DNA of 64,000 nucleotides from Bacteroidota bacterium (lineage in GTDB: Bacteria > Bacteroidota > Bacteroidia > Bacteroidales > JAAUTT01). The stretch spans positions 34,573 through 98,572 of the forward strand of contig JAUZOO010000014.1 of NCBI GenBank assembly GCA_030706405.1, written 5' to 3'. The position numbers and the translations under genes were made by a program. The notes beneath the pieces are model-generated. The model worked only from the letters and a program-made list of their open reading frames with translations, searched no databases and had not been told where the DNA came from. This document shows, in pieces, positions 35,782 to 44,793 of this stretch. The stretch's first letter is position 1. Every line of letters begins with the position of its first letter.

Positions 35782-36291
35782 ATGAAGTGGTTGTTGTTAT
35801 TAACAGGTTTGTTTTGTCAGGGTGCTTATCCGGGCGGAGATTATTGGACAAGGGCGTCCTTTGTCGAAAAAATTGTGCTTTTAACCGAATGGCCACAACC
35901 TGGCTTGGGTAATGCTTCAAAAGAATTTGTCATTAAAATATTGGGTAAAGATGAGTTTACCCGCTCGCTCGAAAAATACTACAGTAATCATAAAATATTA
36001 AACAGAACCGTAGTCATTTTGCCAATCAGGTCTATTGACGAGGCCGGGAATTGTCAGGCCCTTTACTTTCCAAAGGCTTGGGATAATTCGTCGCGTGAGG
36101 CAATGATTCAAACGGTACGAAAAGGTATCCTGACTTTGGGCAATACTCCGGGGTTTGGACTAAAAGGGGTGATGATTAATTTTATAGATAAGGGAAATGG
36201 GGTTGGTTTTGAAATTAATCGAAAATCGATGCAGAATGCAGGTTTTAAAATAAGCAGTCAATTATTACGCGCAGGAAAAACTCTTAACTAA
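35782..36291 (+). CDS. YfiR family periplasmic protein
   Basis: A 169-residue exported protein of the YfiR (DUF4154) family. YfiR is a periplasmic repressor in the proteobacterial YfiBNR system, where it holds down the diguanylate cyclase YfiN. The start at 35782 gives a short signal peptide (MKWLLLLTGLFCQGAYPGG). Family features are RASFVEKIVLLTEWP near the start, FVIKILGKDEF, a cysteine in the QALYFPKAWD region and GVMINFIDKGNGVGFEINRKSMQNAGFKISSQLLRAG at the end. It precedes the sensor kinase gene by eight bases, so the two are translationally close and probably act together. Confidence 0.82.
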   Translation: MKWLLLLTGLFCQGAYPGGDYWTRASFVEKIVLLTEWPQPGLGNASKEFVIKILGKDEFTRSLEKYYSNHKILNRTVVILPIRSIDEAGNCQALYFPKAWDNSSREAMIQTVRKGILTLGNTPGFGLKGVMINFIDKGNGVGFEINRKSMQNAGFKISSQLLRAGKTLN

Positions 36292-36299
36292 TTACTGAT

Positions 36300-38177
36300 A
36301 TGACCTTACTGAAATCGTTGTCGCTAAAGTCCAAGTTGATTTTAATTATTCTCATGGTAACCATGAGTGTGTTAATGATAGGCTTTGCCCTAGAGTATAT
36401 TTATGGGGCAAATAAGTATCGTAAGGATCAGTTGGACAGGGTTTTGTTTTGTTCGCGACTAATTGCAGGATCGATAACCTCTCCGGTTCTGTTTAACGAT
36501 GAAGACGGAACCCGGGAAGTTCTCTCTCAACTGAAGTCAATTCCGAATGTTTTGTCGTGCGATGTATATAACGAAAACGGGGAGTTGTTTGTATCATACA
36601 ATAATTCAAACCCTAAGGCAGAGGTTAATCCATACGATGTTAATTATCACTATCGTTTAGAAGGAGGGAAATTGCATCTTCATGAATTGTTAAAAGTCAA
36701 AACTAAAACCATTGGGGTTATCTGTGTAAGGGCTTCTGTAGTGCCTGAGATAAGCGATAATTATCAGTTGCTTATTAATTTACTGCTGGCTTTTTCTTTT
36801 CTGCTGTTAGTTGCTTTTATAATAGCTATCAGACTTCAGGTTATTATTTCGAAGCCTATTCAGGATCTGTCCGTTTTTTTAGGCGAAATAGCCGAAAAAG
36901 GAGATTATTCCCGTCGGCTTACTTATTCAAAACAGGATGAGATCGGCACCCTTTATCACCAGTGTAATTATATGCTCGAAAAACTGGAGACTCACAATAA
37001 TGAACAACTCGAAACTCAGGAGAACCTGAAATATGCTAAAGAGCAGGCCGAACAGTCAGATAAGCTAAAATCGGCATTTCTTGCCAATATGTCACACGAA
37101 ATTCGTACCCCGATGAATGCCATTGTGGGCTTCTCGCATTTGCTTTCAGGAGATGATATCAGCCATTTGAAGCGCATTGAGTATTCCAAAATTATTAATA
37201 CCAGCAGCGAATCGTTACTAAACCTGATTAATGATATTATCGATATATCTAAAATTGAAGCCGGGGAGATTAAAATTCACCATTTGCCTTGTAATGTAAA
37301 CCAGTTGTTAGAAGATCTTCGGTTGTTTTATGACAAGTTTAAACAACATCAGAATAAAGGACGACTTTATATTCAATCCGTGCCCGGAGTAAACGTCGCC
37401 GAATTTGTGGTGCAAACCGATCCGCACAGGCTTAATCAGATTTTAACTAACCTTATTGGCAATGCGCTGAAATTTACCGAAGAGGGGGGCATTGAGTTTG
37501 GTTATACAATAAGTGAAGACGCAGATTTTATTCAGTTTTATGTAAAGGATACGGGTATTGGCATTCCGGATGATATGCAGCAGATTGTTTTTGAACGTTT
37601 TCAGAAAATTGAACACCTTCATTTGCGGGTTTATCGTGGAGCCGGGCTTGGATTGGCCATTTCCAGAAGCTTGGTGGAATTGCTCGGAGGAAAAATATGG
37701 GTAAAATCGAAAGAGGGAATGGGTTCAATGTTTTATTTTACAATCCCTTTAACATTTGTGCAGTCTGGCAAAATGAAGGAACCGGAGGCGAATTTTGGGG
37801 AATTGGTTGACTGGTCGGACAAGATTATTCTTATTGCCGAAGATGAAGCGGTTAATTATCAGTATTTAAAAGAAGTGTTGGCCGATACCCAGGCTCAAAT
37901 CCTGTGGGCAAAAGACGGGGTGGAAGCCGTTTCGATGTGCATGCATCACGATGTACATGCCATTCTGATGGATATAAAGATGCCCCGGATGAACGGTTAC
38001 GAAGCTATCCGCCAAATTAAACGGATGAAAAAGGTGCCTATCATATCACAAACGGCCTATGCCATGTACGAAGAAAAAAAATTAAGTTTTGAGGCTGGCT
38101 CGGACGATTATCTTACCAAACCCATTGATTGTAGGCTTTTATATTCGACGTTGAGTAAATATTTGTCAAATAATTAA
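36300..38177 (+). CDS. Hybrid histidine kinase with CHASE8 sensor domain
   Basis: A 625-residue inner-membrane signalling protein. The order is: membrane helix (about 12-33), periplasmic CHASE8-type domain (about 35-150, starting YRKDQLDRVLFCSRLIAGSITSPVLFNDEDG), second membrane helix (about 153-178), HAMP (about 180-235), HisKA with phospho-acceptor His266 (NMSHEIRTP), HATPase (about 375-480, NLIGNALKFTEEGG, DTGIGIPDD, GAGLGLAIS) and a receiver domain (about 505-620) with phospho-acceptor Asp558 (LMDIKMPRM). The sensor is that of YfiN, but the output is phosphotransfer instead of a GGDEF cyclase. No DNA-binding response regulator is encoded beside it. Confidence 0.93.
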   Translation: MTLLKSLSLKSKLILIILMVTMSVLMIGFALEYIYGANKYRKDQLDRVLFCSRLIAGSITSPVLFNDEDGTREVLSQLKSIPNVLSCDVYNENGELFVSYNNSNPKAEVNPYDVNYHYRLEGGKLHLHELLKVKTKTIGVICVRASVVPEISDNYQLLINLLLAFSFLLLVAFIIAIRLQVIISKPIQDLSVFLGEIAEKGDYSRRLTYSKQDEIGTLYHQCNYMLEKLETHNNEQLETQENLKYAKEQAEQSDKLKSAFLANMSHEIRTPMNAIVGFSHLLSGDDISHLKRIEYSKIINTSSESLLNLINDIIDISKIEAGEIKIHHLPCNVNQLLEDLRLFYDKFKQHQNKGRLYIQSVPGVNVAEFVVQTDPHRLNQILTNLIGNALKFTEEGGIEFGYTISEDADFIQFYVKDTGIGIPDDMQQIVFERFQKIEHLHLRVYRGAGLGLAISRSLVELLGGKIWVKSKEGMGSMFYFTIPLTFVQSGKMKEPEANFGELVDWSDKIILIAEDEAVNYQYLKEVLADTQAQILWAKDGVEAVSMCMHHDVHAILMDIKMPRMNGYEAIRQIKRMKKVPIISQTAYAMYEEKKLSFEAGSDDYLTKPIDCRLLYSTLSKYLSNN

Positions 38178-38240
38178 AAGGAAAACTTTCTTGTGAATTA
38201 TCTTTAGCCCCTTTAACGGAATGCTCAACGAATTTATATC

Positions 38241-39422
38241 ATGTATCAGCTTATTGAGGTAAAAACAAAACAGGATAAAAAAGATTTTTTGTGTTTACCG
38301 ACGACTCTCTATAAGGACGAAAAAAACTGGATACGTCCGCTCAACAACGATATTGAATGTGTTTTTGACCCCCAAAAAAATAAGGCCTTTTTAAATGGCG
38401 AATGTGCCAGGTGGATTCTGGAAAATTCCGAAGGAAAAATTATTGGAAGGGTTGCCGCTTTTATCGATTACCAAAGTGCCGGCAATAACGATCAGCCGAC
38501 CGGAGGAATGGGGTTTTTTGAATGCATCAATAACCACGAAGCTGCATTTTTACTTTTTGACACCTGTAAACACTGGTTACAGAAACGTGGCATGGAAGCC
38601 ATGGACGGGCCTGTGAATTTTGGCGATCGCGATAAGTGGTGGGGGCTCTTGGTCGATGGTTTCTACGAGCCTAATTATAACATGCCATACAACTTCCCTT
38701 ATTATCAGGAGATGTTTGAAGCTTACGGTTTTCGGAATTATTTCAACCAATATACTTATCACCGTCTTTTGAAGCTCGAAGGAGTGGCCCCCGAAATTGC
38801 CGAAAAAGCCAATCGTATTGCAACAAACCCAGCATATCAGGTCCGGCATATCGATAAGCGCCGGGGCGAAAAGTATGCCGAAGACTTTCTGACGATCTAC
38901 AATAAGGGGTGGGCAAAATTTACCGGTGTAAAACCTATCACCAAGGCTTATGCATTGGGCCTTTTTAAAACACTAAAACCCATTATGGACGAAAACCTGA
39001 TGTGGTTTGCTTATTACAACGATGAGCCTGTTGCGTTTTTTATCATGATACCCGAGATTAACCAGATTGTGAAACACCTTAACGGGAATTTTAATCTTTG
39101 GGGCAAACTGAAATTTCTTTGGCTGTTGAAACGGAAGACTTGCACGCGTGTGTTGGGGCTTATTTTTGGGGTCGTTCCCGATCATCAAGGCAAAGGAGTG
39201 GAAAATAGCCTTATTATGGCTTTTGGTAAAACCCTTGATAATCATGCATTCCCATATAAAGAACTGGAGCTAAACTGGATTGGCGATTTTAACCCGGCAA
39301 TGATGAAGGTGGCTAGGAAAATAGGCGCTCAAATCCGAAAAACCCACGTTACGTACCGTTATCTTTTTGATCAGTCGAAGGAGTTTAAGCGGGCCCCAAA
39401 AGTAAACATCCCAACCCGGTAA
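38241..39422 (+). CDS. GNAT-like N-acetyltransferase family protein
   Basis: A 393-residue protein with a GNAT-like fold, common as a hypothetical acetyltransferase in Bacteroidota. It has an N-terminal domain (about 1-150) with WIRPLNNDIECVFDPQKN and GRVAAFIDYQ, then a distinctive NFGDRDKWWGLLVDGFYEPNYNMPYNFPYYQEMFEAYGF block, and a C-terminal part with LGLIFGVVPDHQGKGVENSLI, which resembles the acetyl-CoA-binding loop (Q/RxxGxG) of GNAT enzymes. Substrate unknown. It stands between the kinase and a convergent Mth938 gene. Confidence 0.7.
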   Translation: MYQLIEVKTKQDKKDFLCLPTTLYKDEKNWIRPLNNDIECVFDPQKNKAFLNGECARWILENSEGKIIGRVAAFIDYQSAGNNDQPTGGMGFFECINNHEAAFLLFDTCKHWLQKRGMEAMDGPVNFGDRDKWWGLLVDGFYEPNYNMPYNFPYYQEMFEAYGFRNYFNQYTYHRLLKLEGVAPEIAEKANRIATNPAYQVRHIDKRRGEKYAEDFLTIYNKGWAKFTGVKPITKAYALGLFKTLKPIMDENLMWFAYYNDEPVAFFIMIPEINQIVKHLNGNFNLWGKLKFLWLLKRKTCTRVLGLIFGVVPDHQGKGVENSLIMAFGKTLDNHAFPYKELELNWIGDFNPAMMKVARKIGAQIRKTHVTYRYLFDQSKEFKRAPKVNIPTR

Positions 39423-39433
39423 GATATAGAAAT

Positions 39434-39778
39434 TTAGCATGTTAAATGGAGGATCAGGTTGGTGTCCGGGTCGTTAATGTGTTGTGTTGCCTCCGGGGTA
39501 CTCATGGTAATAATTTCGACGTTCCGGCAGGTTGCTTCGGCAAAAACTTCGTCCATAACGGGTAGTGACGAACTATGGCCCATTCCAACAATAAGCCGTT
39601 TGCAATCCCACGGAATGTTTTCGTCAACCGAAAGCGGGGTATGCCCGAATCTGTTCCGGTATTTTTTCGATGCGGACTTCCGCCTTTTCTTTATCTGACC
39701 ACGGTCAATAATTACGTCTTTATCATACGTTTCCCCATCTATAGAGATCGACCCGAATAGAAGTTCTTTTACTTTCAT
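39434..39778 (-). CDS. Mth938-like domain protein
   Basis: A 114-residue cytoplasmic protein of the Mth938 (AAMDC-like) fold, whose function is not known. Typical pieces are YDKDVIIDRGQIKKRRKSASKKYRNRFGHTPLS, LIVGMGHSSSLPV near the middle and the C-terminal ATQHINDPDTNLILHLTC. Family members are structural-genomics folds with a conserved pocket formed by the GxG region. It follows the DUF2461 gene by 26 bases on the same strand, so the two may be transcribed together. Confidence 0.78.
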   Translation of the reverse strand: MKVKELLFGSISIDGETYDKDVIIDRGQIKKRRKSASKKYRNRFGHTPLSVDENIPWDCKRLIVGMGHSSSLPVMDEVFAEATCRNVEIITMSTPEATQHINDPDTNLILHLTC

Positions 39779-39804
39779 AGCAATCTCTCATTTAATCGAT
39801 AGAC

Positions 39805-40473
39805 TTATCTTATATCTTCAATAACCCGGTTGAAAAACTGGTTTAACGGTTGCATGGTCTTAAAGGCCGCCAGAACTTCGGCTAAAAAATCGGAGCTGGT
39901 AACAAAATCGTTGGGCACCATTTGAGAAACAGTAAAGCACTTTAGCTTGAGCAGATGAATATATGGCCAGTCTTTCGGGTAGTCTTTTGGTGCTGTTTTT
40001 AACGAGTAATCGGTATCCAGTTCGCCAAAATGCTTTTTAAACTCAGGGTTTGCGAGGATAGCTAAAAATTCATCGATGTTATGATAAATCTCTTCGCGCA
40101 CAGCTTTCAGAATATCGGGCTGTGGCATCCAAATACCGCCACCCACCATGCAGTTGCCTGGTTCGAGGTGCACATAGTAACCTCCGTATTCGCTTTTGCG
40201 GTTTCCTCCCTTGGCAAGGAATGTTCCAAAGTTGGTTTTGTAGGGCGTTTTGTCGGGAGAGAAACGGACATCACGGAAGATTCTGAAAATGCAATCTTTA
40301 GGAGCCGGGAAACCGATTTCTTTATCAATTAGGTTGGTTCCTTCTATAAGCTTACCCGTAAAGACTTCAAATTCTTTGCGCGCTTCGTCGTAAAGCGGTT
40401 TGTTTTCATGAAACCATTCTTTGTAATTGTTCTCTTTAAGGATAGTTAAAAAAGCAATTGATTTTTCGAGCAT
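39805..40473 (-). CDS. DUF2461 domain protein
   Basis: A 222-residue cytoplasmic protein matching DUF2461, which is widespread and uncharacterised. The recognised blocks are LTILKENNYKEWFHENKPLYDEARKEFE at the start, RDVRFSPDKTPYKTNFGTFLAKGG and GGYYVHLEPGNCMVGGGIW in the middle, and a C-terminal DWPYIHLLKLKCFTVSQMVP. It is divergent from ispD; the 80-base space between them holds a TAAATTTG element on its own strand. Confidence 0.85.
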   Translation of the reverse strand: MLEKSIAFLTILKENNYKEWFHENKPLYDEARKEFEVFTGKLIEGTNLIDKEIGFPAPKDCIFRIFRDVRFSPDKTPYKTNFGTFLAKGGNRKSEYGGYYVHLEPGNCMVGGGIWMPQPDILKAVREEIYHNIDEFLAILANPEFKKHFGELDTDYSLKTAPKDYPKDWPYIHLLKLKCFTVSQMVPNDFVTSSDFLAEVLAAFKTMQPLNQFFNRVIEDIR

Positions 40474-40508
40474 AATAGTAAGATTAGAGGTTAAACGATG
40501 GTTATATG

Positions 40509-40516
40509 CAAATTTA
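40509..40516 (-). promoter_or_regulatory. Putative -7 promoter element for DUF2461
   Basis: TAAATTTG on the minus strand, 35 bases before the ATG. No clear -33 TTTG. The in-frame ATG at 40498 for ispD overlaps it, which favours the ispD start at 40555. Confidence 0.45.
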
Positions 40517-40554
40517 AACCGAATTTTGCGATTCGGAATAATTTAATTGCAACG

Positions 40555-41229
40555 ATGAAAAAATATGCTGTTATAGTTGCCGGAGGCTCCGGTTCGCGCA
40601 TGAAGTCGGTTTTGCCCAAACAGTTTATCGAACTGTGTGGAAAACCCATTTTAATGCACACGCTGGAAGTGTTTAGCCGGTTCGATAACGAATTGTCGCT
40701 CATCATTGTTTTGCCCGAACCACAAATTCTTTTTTGGAAGGAACTCTGCAATAAGCATAATTTTACGGTTTCGCACGAGGTTGTTGCCGGTGGCGATGCC
40801 CGTTTCTTCTCGGTGAAGAATGGACTCGACCATGTACCCGACGATTCCCTTGTCGCTATTCACGACGGCGTAAGGCCATTGGTAAGCTCCGAAACCATTT
40901 CGCGGTGTTTCGACACTGCTGCACGGATGGGTAATGCCATCCCCTGTTTTCCGGTTTACGAAACCGTCCGTAAGGTTGACGGCGATAAAAATGTCATGCT
41001 CGACCGCTCTAACTTACGACTTATTCAAACTCCCCAGATTTTCCGGTCATCGCTTATAAAAAAGGCATTCGAACAATCCTTCGACGAAGCTTTTACCGAC
41101 GATGCCAGCGTACTGGAACGTACCGGCGAAACCATTTATCTGGTTGACGGAAACCGCGAAAACATTAAAGTTACTGACCCTTTCGATCTCATTATTGCAG
41201 AAGCTATTCTGCAAAATTCGACCAATTAA
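40555..41229 (+). CDS. ispD: 2-C-methyl-D-erythritol 4-phosphate cytidylyltransferase
   Basis: Third step of the MEP isoprenoid pathway: transfers CMP from CTP to MEP. The start at 40555 gives 224 residues and puts the nucleotide-binding loop VAGGSGSRMKSVLPKQFIELCGKPILMHTLE at the usual place. Further blocks are VAGGDARFFSVKNGLD, VAIHDGVRPLVS, LRLIQTPQIFRSSLIKKAFEQ, TDDASVLERTG and the C-terminal NIKVTDPFDLIIAE. It completes, with dxr at 20 kb, two of the pathway steps in this window. It is divergent from DUF2461. Confidence 0.95.
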   Translation: MKKYAVIVAGGSGSRMKSVLPKQFIELCGKPILMHTLEVFSRFDNELSLIIVLPEPQILFWKELCNKHNFTVSHEVVAGGDARFFSVKNGLDHVPDDSLVAIHDGVRPLVSSETISRCFDTAARMGNAIPCFPVYETVRKVDGDKNVMLDRSNLRLIQTPQIFRSSLIKKAFEQSFDEAFTDDASVLERTGETIYLVDGNRENIKVTDPFDLIIAEAILQNSTN

Positions 41230-41419
41230 CTATTTGCAAAATAATTGGTAAAACTGACGTGAATCAGGTTGGCCGATTAATTGTAAATCATCCATCTACA
41301 ATCGTCATAAATTTCATTAGCCTCTTTGCCTCATTCATCGGCAGAAATATCCGTTTCACCGAAAAATAGTCCTGTCGATTTTTATTGAATGGTACTTTTG
41401 ACCTGTTTTTAGAGCCCGA

Positions 41420-41460
41420 ATAGTTTTAAAAAATAAACTTAGAAAACTTTTGAACTATTT
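41420..41460. promoter_or_regulatory. Possible operator of the TetR-type regulator
   Basis: An inverted repeat AATAGTT (41420-41426) and AACTATT (41454-41460) with AT-rich arms lies 26 bases before the tetR promoter element. TetR-family proteins often bind such palindromes near their own genes, but 27 bases of interior is wide for one dimer, so this is tentative. Confidence 0.25.
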
Positions 41461-41485
41461 TTAGTTTCCGTGGTTTTTAAAAGCA

Positions 41486-41493
41486 TATCTTTG
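41486..41493 (+). promoter_or_regulatory. Putative -7 promoter element for tetR-pump operon
   Basis: TATCTTTG, full match, ending only five bases before the tetR ATG at 41499. The mRNA would be leaderless or nearly so. A weak -33 candidate TTTC (41465-41468) lies 17 bases upstream. Confidence 0.5.
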
Positions 41494-41498
41494 CGGCC

Positions 41499-42116
41499 AT
41501 GAATGAAGAATTAAAAAACATACTCAACAAGGTTCGGTGCCTGTATCTCAAATACGGCATTAAAAGTGTAACCATGGATGACGTGGCCCGGGAGTTAGGG
41601 ATGTCTAAAAAAACACTTTATCAGTATGTGAAGGATAAGAACGAGCTGGTTTCGTTGGTGATGGATTTGGAGATTGAAAGCCATCAATGCTTTTCAGAAA
41701 AGATTCATGCTATGAACCTGAGTGCCATTGATGAAGTTCTTGAAATTCATAAACAGGTAAACCGCATGATTAAAGAGCGGAATCCTTCGCAGGAATACGA
41801 CCTGCGAAAATATTATCCGGAGCAGTATCAAAAAATTATGCAGGTTTCGCGCGAGCGGATTTACAACAACATTCGGGATAATATCCGCAAAGGTAAGGAA
41901 GAAGGTGTTTACCGGGCTGAAGTAAACGAGGAGATTATTGCCAAAGTACAGTTGATGCGTCTTGAAAATTCGGTTTTCAACGAGGCGTTTACCGTTGAAG
42001 AGATGACCTCTCCAAAGTTTTTCCTCGAAATATTTGTTTATCACATACGCGGAATAGCTAACGAAAAAGGAATTAAAGAGTTGGAAAGCAAATTAAAATT
42101 ATTGGAAAATAATTAA
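41499..42116 (+). CDS. TetR/AcrR family transcriptional regulator
   Basis: A 205-residue regulator, likely repressor of the RND pump operon behind it. The N-terminal helix-turn-helix is clear (about residues 18-60, YLKYGIKSVTMDDVARELGMSKKTLYQYVKDKNELV). The C-terminal ligand-binding domain is variable and gives no effector hint. The tolC-type gene begins 13 bases after its stop, so regulator and pump share a transcript, a common arrangement for drug-responsive control. Confidence 0.9.
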   Translation: MNEELKNILNKVRCLYLKYGIKSVTMDDVARELGMSKKTLYQYVKDKNELVSLVMDLEIESHQCFSEKIHAMNLSAIDEVLEIHKQVNRMIKERNPSQEYDLRKYYPEQYQKIMQVSRERIYNNIRDNIRKGKEEGVYRAEVNEEIIAKVQLMRLENSVFNEAFTVEEMTSPKFFLEIFVYHIRGIANEKGIKELESKLKLLENN

Positions 42117-42129
42117 TCAGTAATCAATT

Positions 42130-43560
42130 ATGAGATTTTTTAGAGGATGTTTAACAGGGTTGTGTCTGGTTGCGATAACGCTTACCAGCCAGGGGCAAGA
42201 GAAAGAAAAGAAGGATACGCTCCGGCTTTCGGTAGCCGAGGCCCAGAAATACGCATTGACTTATAACCGTTCGGTGCAGGCTTCAAAAATGGATATTGAA
42301 ATTGCCAAGCAGAAAGTTTGGGAAACCACAGCTTCGGGTTTGCCTCAGTTTACAGCAACGGCCGATTATCAGCACATTTTTAATGTTCCTGAATTTAGTT
42401 TGCCAACGGTGGGCTTTACCGAATCAAAAATTAACGGGGTTGATAATGTCCCTGGCTTTACTCAAGTTCAGCCATTTAAGGATAAGTATGGGAGCAATGT
42501 ATGGGAATATGTTTATAATAGTCCCGGAGCAGCATTGTCGCCAAAAGATAATGTCACCTTCAATTTTACCCTGAGCCAGCTTGTGTTTAGTGGCGAATAT
42601 ATTGTTGGGTTACAAGCCTCGCGGGTTTATAAAGAACTGTCGGACAAAAGCTATGTGAAATCCGAAAACTCAGCGAAAGAATCGGTGGCTTCGAGTTATT
42701 ATGTGGTACAGATGCTTACCGAGAATATCAATGTACTGAAAGAAAACCTTAAGGTTATCGATAAAACCTATCAGGATGTACTCGGCATGTCGCAACAAGG
42801 GTTTACCGAAACTACCGAGCCCGACCAGATGAAGATCAACAAGGCTACCGTGCAAACGATGATTACTTCGCTCGAAGGCCAGCGCACAGTGGCTCTGAAA
42901 CTTTTAAAAGTACAGATGGGCGTTGATTTTTCGCAGGAAGTTGCACTTACCGAAGGCTTAAATTCGATTCTCGAAAAAGGCAATTTCCAGTATCTCAATT
43001 CGTCCAATTTTAATGTCGAAAACAGTGTCGATTACGAAATGATGAAAACGCAGGAAAGCCTTATGAACCTTAGCCTGAAACGCGAAAAATCCAAATTTCT
43101 TCCAACGATTTCGGCGTTTTATCGTCATCAGCAATTATTAAAAGAACCTATTTTGAACTTTCAGCCTAAAGACATTCTTGGTGTGTCGCTTAACCTTCCG
43201 ATTTTTACCAGCGGACAACGCCTTTCGGTTGTAAAACAGGCAAAACTGACCCTCGATAAAACCCGCCTTAATAAGGAAGATGTAAAACAGAACCTTACGC
43301 TCGAATACGAAAAGGCCAAAATAGATTATCAGACTGCTTTCAGTAATTTTTCGACCAACAAGGAAAGCAAGGAGCTTAGTTATAAGATTTATAACAACAA
43401 TATTATCAAATACAAGGAAGGGGTAATAACCAGCATGGAACTGACCCAGAGCCAGAACCAGTACCTTACGGCTCAGTCTAACTATTTCAATGCAGCGCTA
43501 AACCTGCTCAATGCTCAGGCTAAAATTGAACGCATTGTGAGTAAATATGAGAAACCTTGA
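42130..43560 (+). CDS. TolC family outer membrane efflux protein
   Basis: Outer-membrane exit duct of a tripartite pump. The 476-residue protein has a signal peptide (about 1-22, ending SQGQ), then two repeats of the OEP fold (about 30-245 and 265-465) with the typical long coiled helices, for example LRLSVAEAQKYALTYNRSVQASKMDIEIAKQKVWETTASGLPQF. The end NYFNAALNLLNAQAKIERIVSKY is characteristic. No lipobox is seen. It is the first structural gene of the operon and is followed 83 bases later by the adaptor gene. Confidence 0.92.
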   Translation: MRFFRGCLTGLCLVAITLTSQGQEKEKKDTLRLSVAEAQKYALTYNRSVQASKMDIEIAKQKVWETTASGLPQFTATADYQHIFNVPEFSLPTVGFTESKINGVDNVPGFTQVQPFKDKYGSNVWEYVYNSPGAALSPKDNVTFNFTLSQLVFSGEYIVGLQASRVYKELSDKSYVKSENSAKESVASSYYVVQMLTENINVLKENLKVIDKTYQDVLGMSQQGFTETTEPDQMKINKATVQTMITSLEGQRTVALKLLKVQMGVDFSQEVALTEGLNSILEKGNFQYLNSSNFNVENSVDYEMMKTQESLMNLSLKREKSKFLPTISAFYRHQQLLKEPILNFQPKDILGVSLNLPIFTSGQRLSVVKQAKLTLDKTRLNKEDVKQNLTLEYEKAKIDYQTAFSNFSTNKESKELSYKIYNNNIIKYKEGVITSMELTQSQNQYLTAQSNYFNAALNLLNAQAKIERIVSKYEKP

Positions 43561-43643
43561 GAATTAGAACCTAGAACTAAGAATCAAGACTTAAAGACTA
43601 ACAGCAATAGCTTTATAATAAACCGAAAAAAACAAAACAAGAT

Positions 43644-44765
43644 ATGAAAACAATTCATTTGAAACTTGCAGGCATGTTAATGCTTATCGTCCTGTTTTCG
43701 TGCAGTGGCGACAAACAGGCAAAACTCGCAAAACTGAAACTGGAACGCGATAAACTGACCGAACAAATCAATAAACTCGAAGGGGAATTGGCCGCTAAAG
43801 GAGGAACCGCTGAAGATGCTGGTAAATCGCCTAAAGTTACGGTTGCGGAACTGAAAGCCGAGACTTTTAATCATTTCATTGAAATTCAGGGAAAACTCGA
43901 TGGCGAAGACAACGTTGGCGTTAGCGCCCGCAATGCCGGTGTGGTTGATGCCGTTTATGTAAAAGTTGGCGACAAAGTAGGCAAAGGCCAGATATTGGCT
44001 AAAATTGACGACAAAGTTTATCAGCAAAATCTTAACGAATTGAAAACACGCCTTAGCTTTGCTCAGGAGATGTACGACAAACAAAAACGTTTGTGGGATC
44101 AGAAGATTGGCTCCGAGGTTCAATATCTCACCGCTAAAAATAATAAAGAAGCTATCGAAAATTCGATTAAAACCCTGAAAGAACAAATCGAAACCACCCG
44201 TATTATCGCACCTATTAGCGGAACAGTGGAAGATGCTCCCGTTAAGGTTGGTCAGGCCGTATCGCCGGGTTTACCTATTTTCAGAGTGGTAAATTTCAGT
44301 AGTATTAAAGTGGTTGCCGATGTTGCAGAAGCTTATGCAACCAAAGTTACCGTGGGAGACGATGCGCTCATCTATTTCCCCGATATTCAAAAGGATGTTC
44401 CTGCCAAGATTTCTTCGGTAAGCAAGTATATTAACCCTATAAACAGATCGTTTCAGGTTGAGGTACGTTTGAAATCGGCATTGCCAAATCTTAAAGCCAA
44501 CATGGTTGCGGTGCTTAAGATTAACGACTACAAGGCTGCCAATGCCATTGCTATTCCGCTTAACTATGTACTGACCGATCAATCCGGAAGCTTCGTATTT
44601 GTAGCTTATCATAACAGTCCCAAACTTGTGGCCAAGCGTGTATTGGTAAAACAAGGCAAAACCTACAACGGAATTGTTGAAATTGTGGAAGGCCTCAAAG
44701 CCGGCGATAAAGTGATTACTGCCGGGCAGCAAAGCCTCGAAGACGGACAGACCATCCGTTTATAA
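43644..44765 (+). CDS. RND efflux periplasmic adaptor (membrane fusion lipoprotein)
   Basis: Periplasmic subunit that joins the inner-membrane pump to the outer-membrane channel. The 373-residue protein has a lipoprotein signal (MLIVLFSCSGDK), a short N-terminal coiled coil (about 27-55), a biotinyl-lipoyl-like half (about 88-125, VDAVYVKVGDKVGKGQILAKIDDKVYQQN), a hairpin helix pair, the second lipoyl half (IIAPISGTVEDAPVKVGQAVSPGLPIFRVV) and a beta-barrel end. It precedes the RND gene by 28 bases. Confidence 0.93.
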   Translation: MKTIHLKLAGMLMLIVLFSCSGDKQAKLAKLKLERDKLTEQINKLEGELAAKGGTAEDAGKSPKVTVAELKAETFNHFIEIQGKLDGEDNVGVSARNAGVVDAVYVKVGDKVGKGQILAKIDDKVYQQNLNELKTRLSFAQEMYDKQKRLWDQKIGSEVQYLTAKNNKEAIENSIKTLKEQIETTRIIAPISGTVEDAPVKVGQAVSPGLPIFRVVNFSSIKVVADVAEAYATKVTVGDDALIYFPDIQKDVPAKISSVSKYINPINRSFQVEVRLKSALPNLKANMVAVLKINDYKAANAIAIPLNYVLTDQSGSFVFVAYHNSPKLVAKRVLVKQGKTYNGIVEIVEGLKAGDKVITAGQQSLEDGQTIRL

Positions 44766-44793
44766 TTCTTCCAATAATTAAGCTTGCAGAATA

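Noticed and set aside
41230..41485. Possible small gene in the 250 bases between ispD and tetR
   Set aside because: No frame with a reasonable start and length is present; the region is AT-rich and best explained as regulatory sequence.
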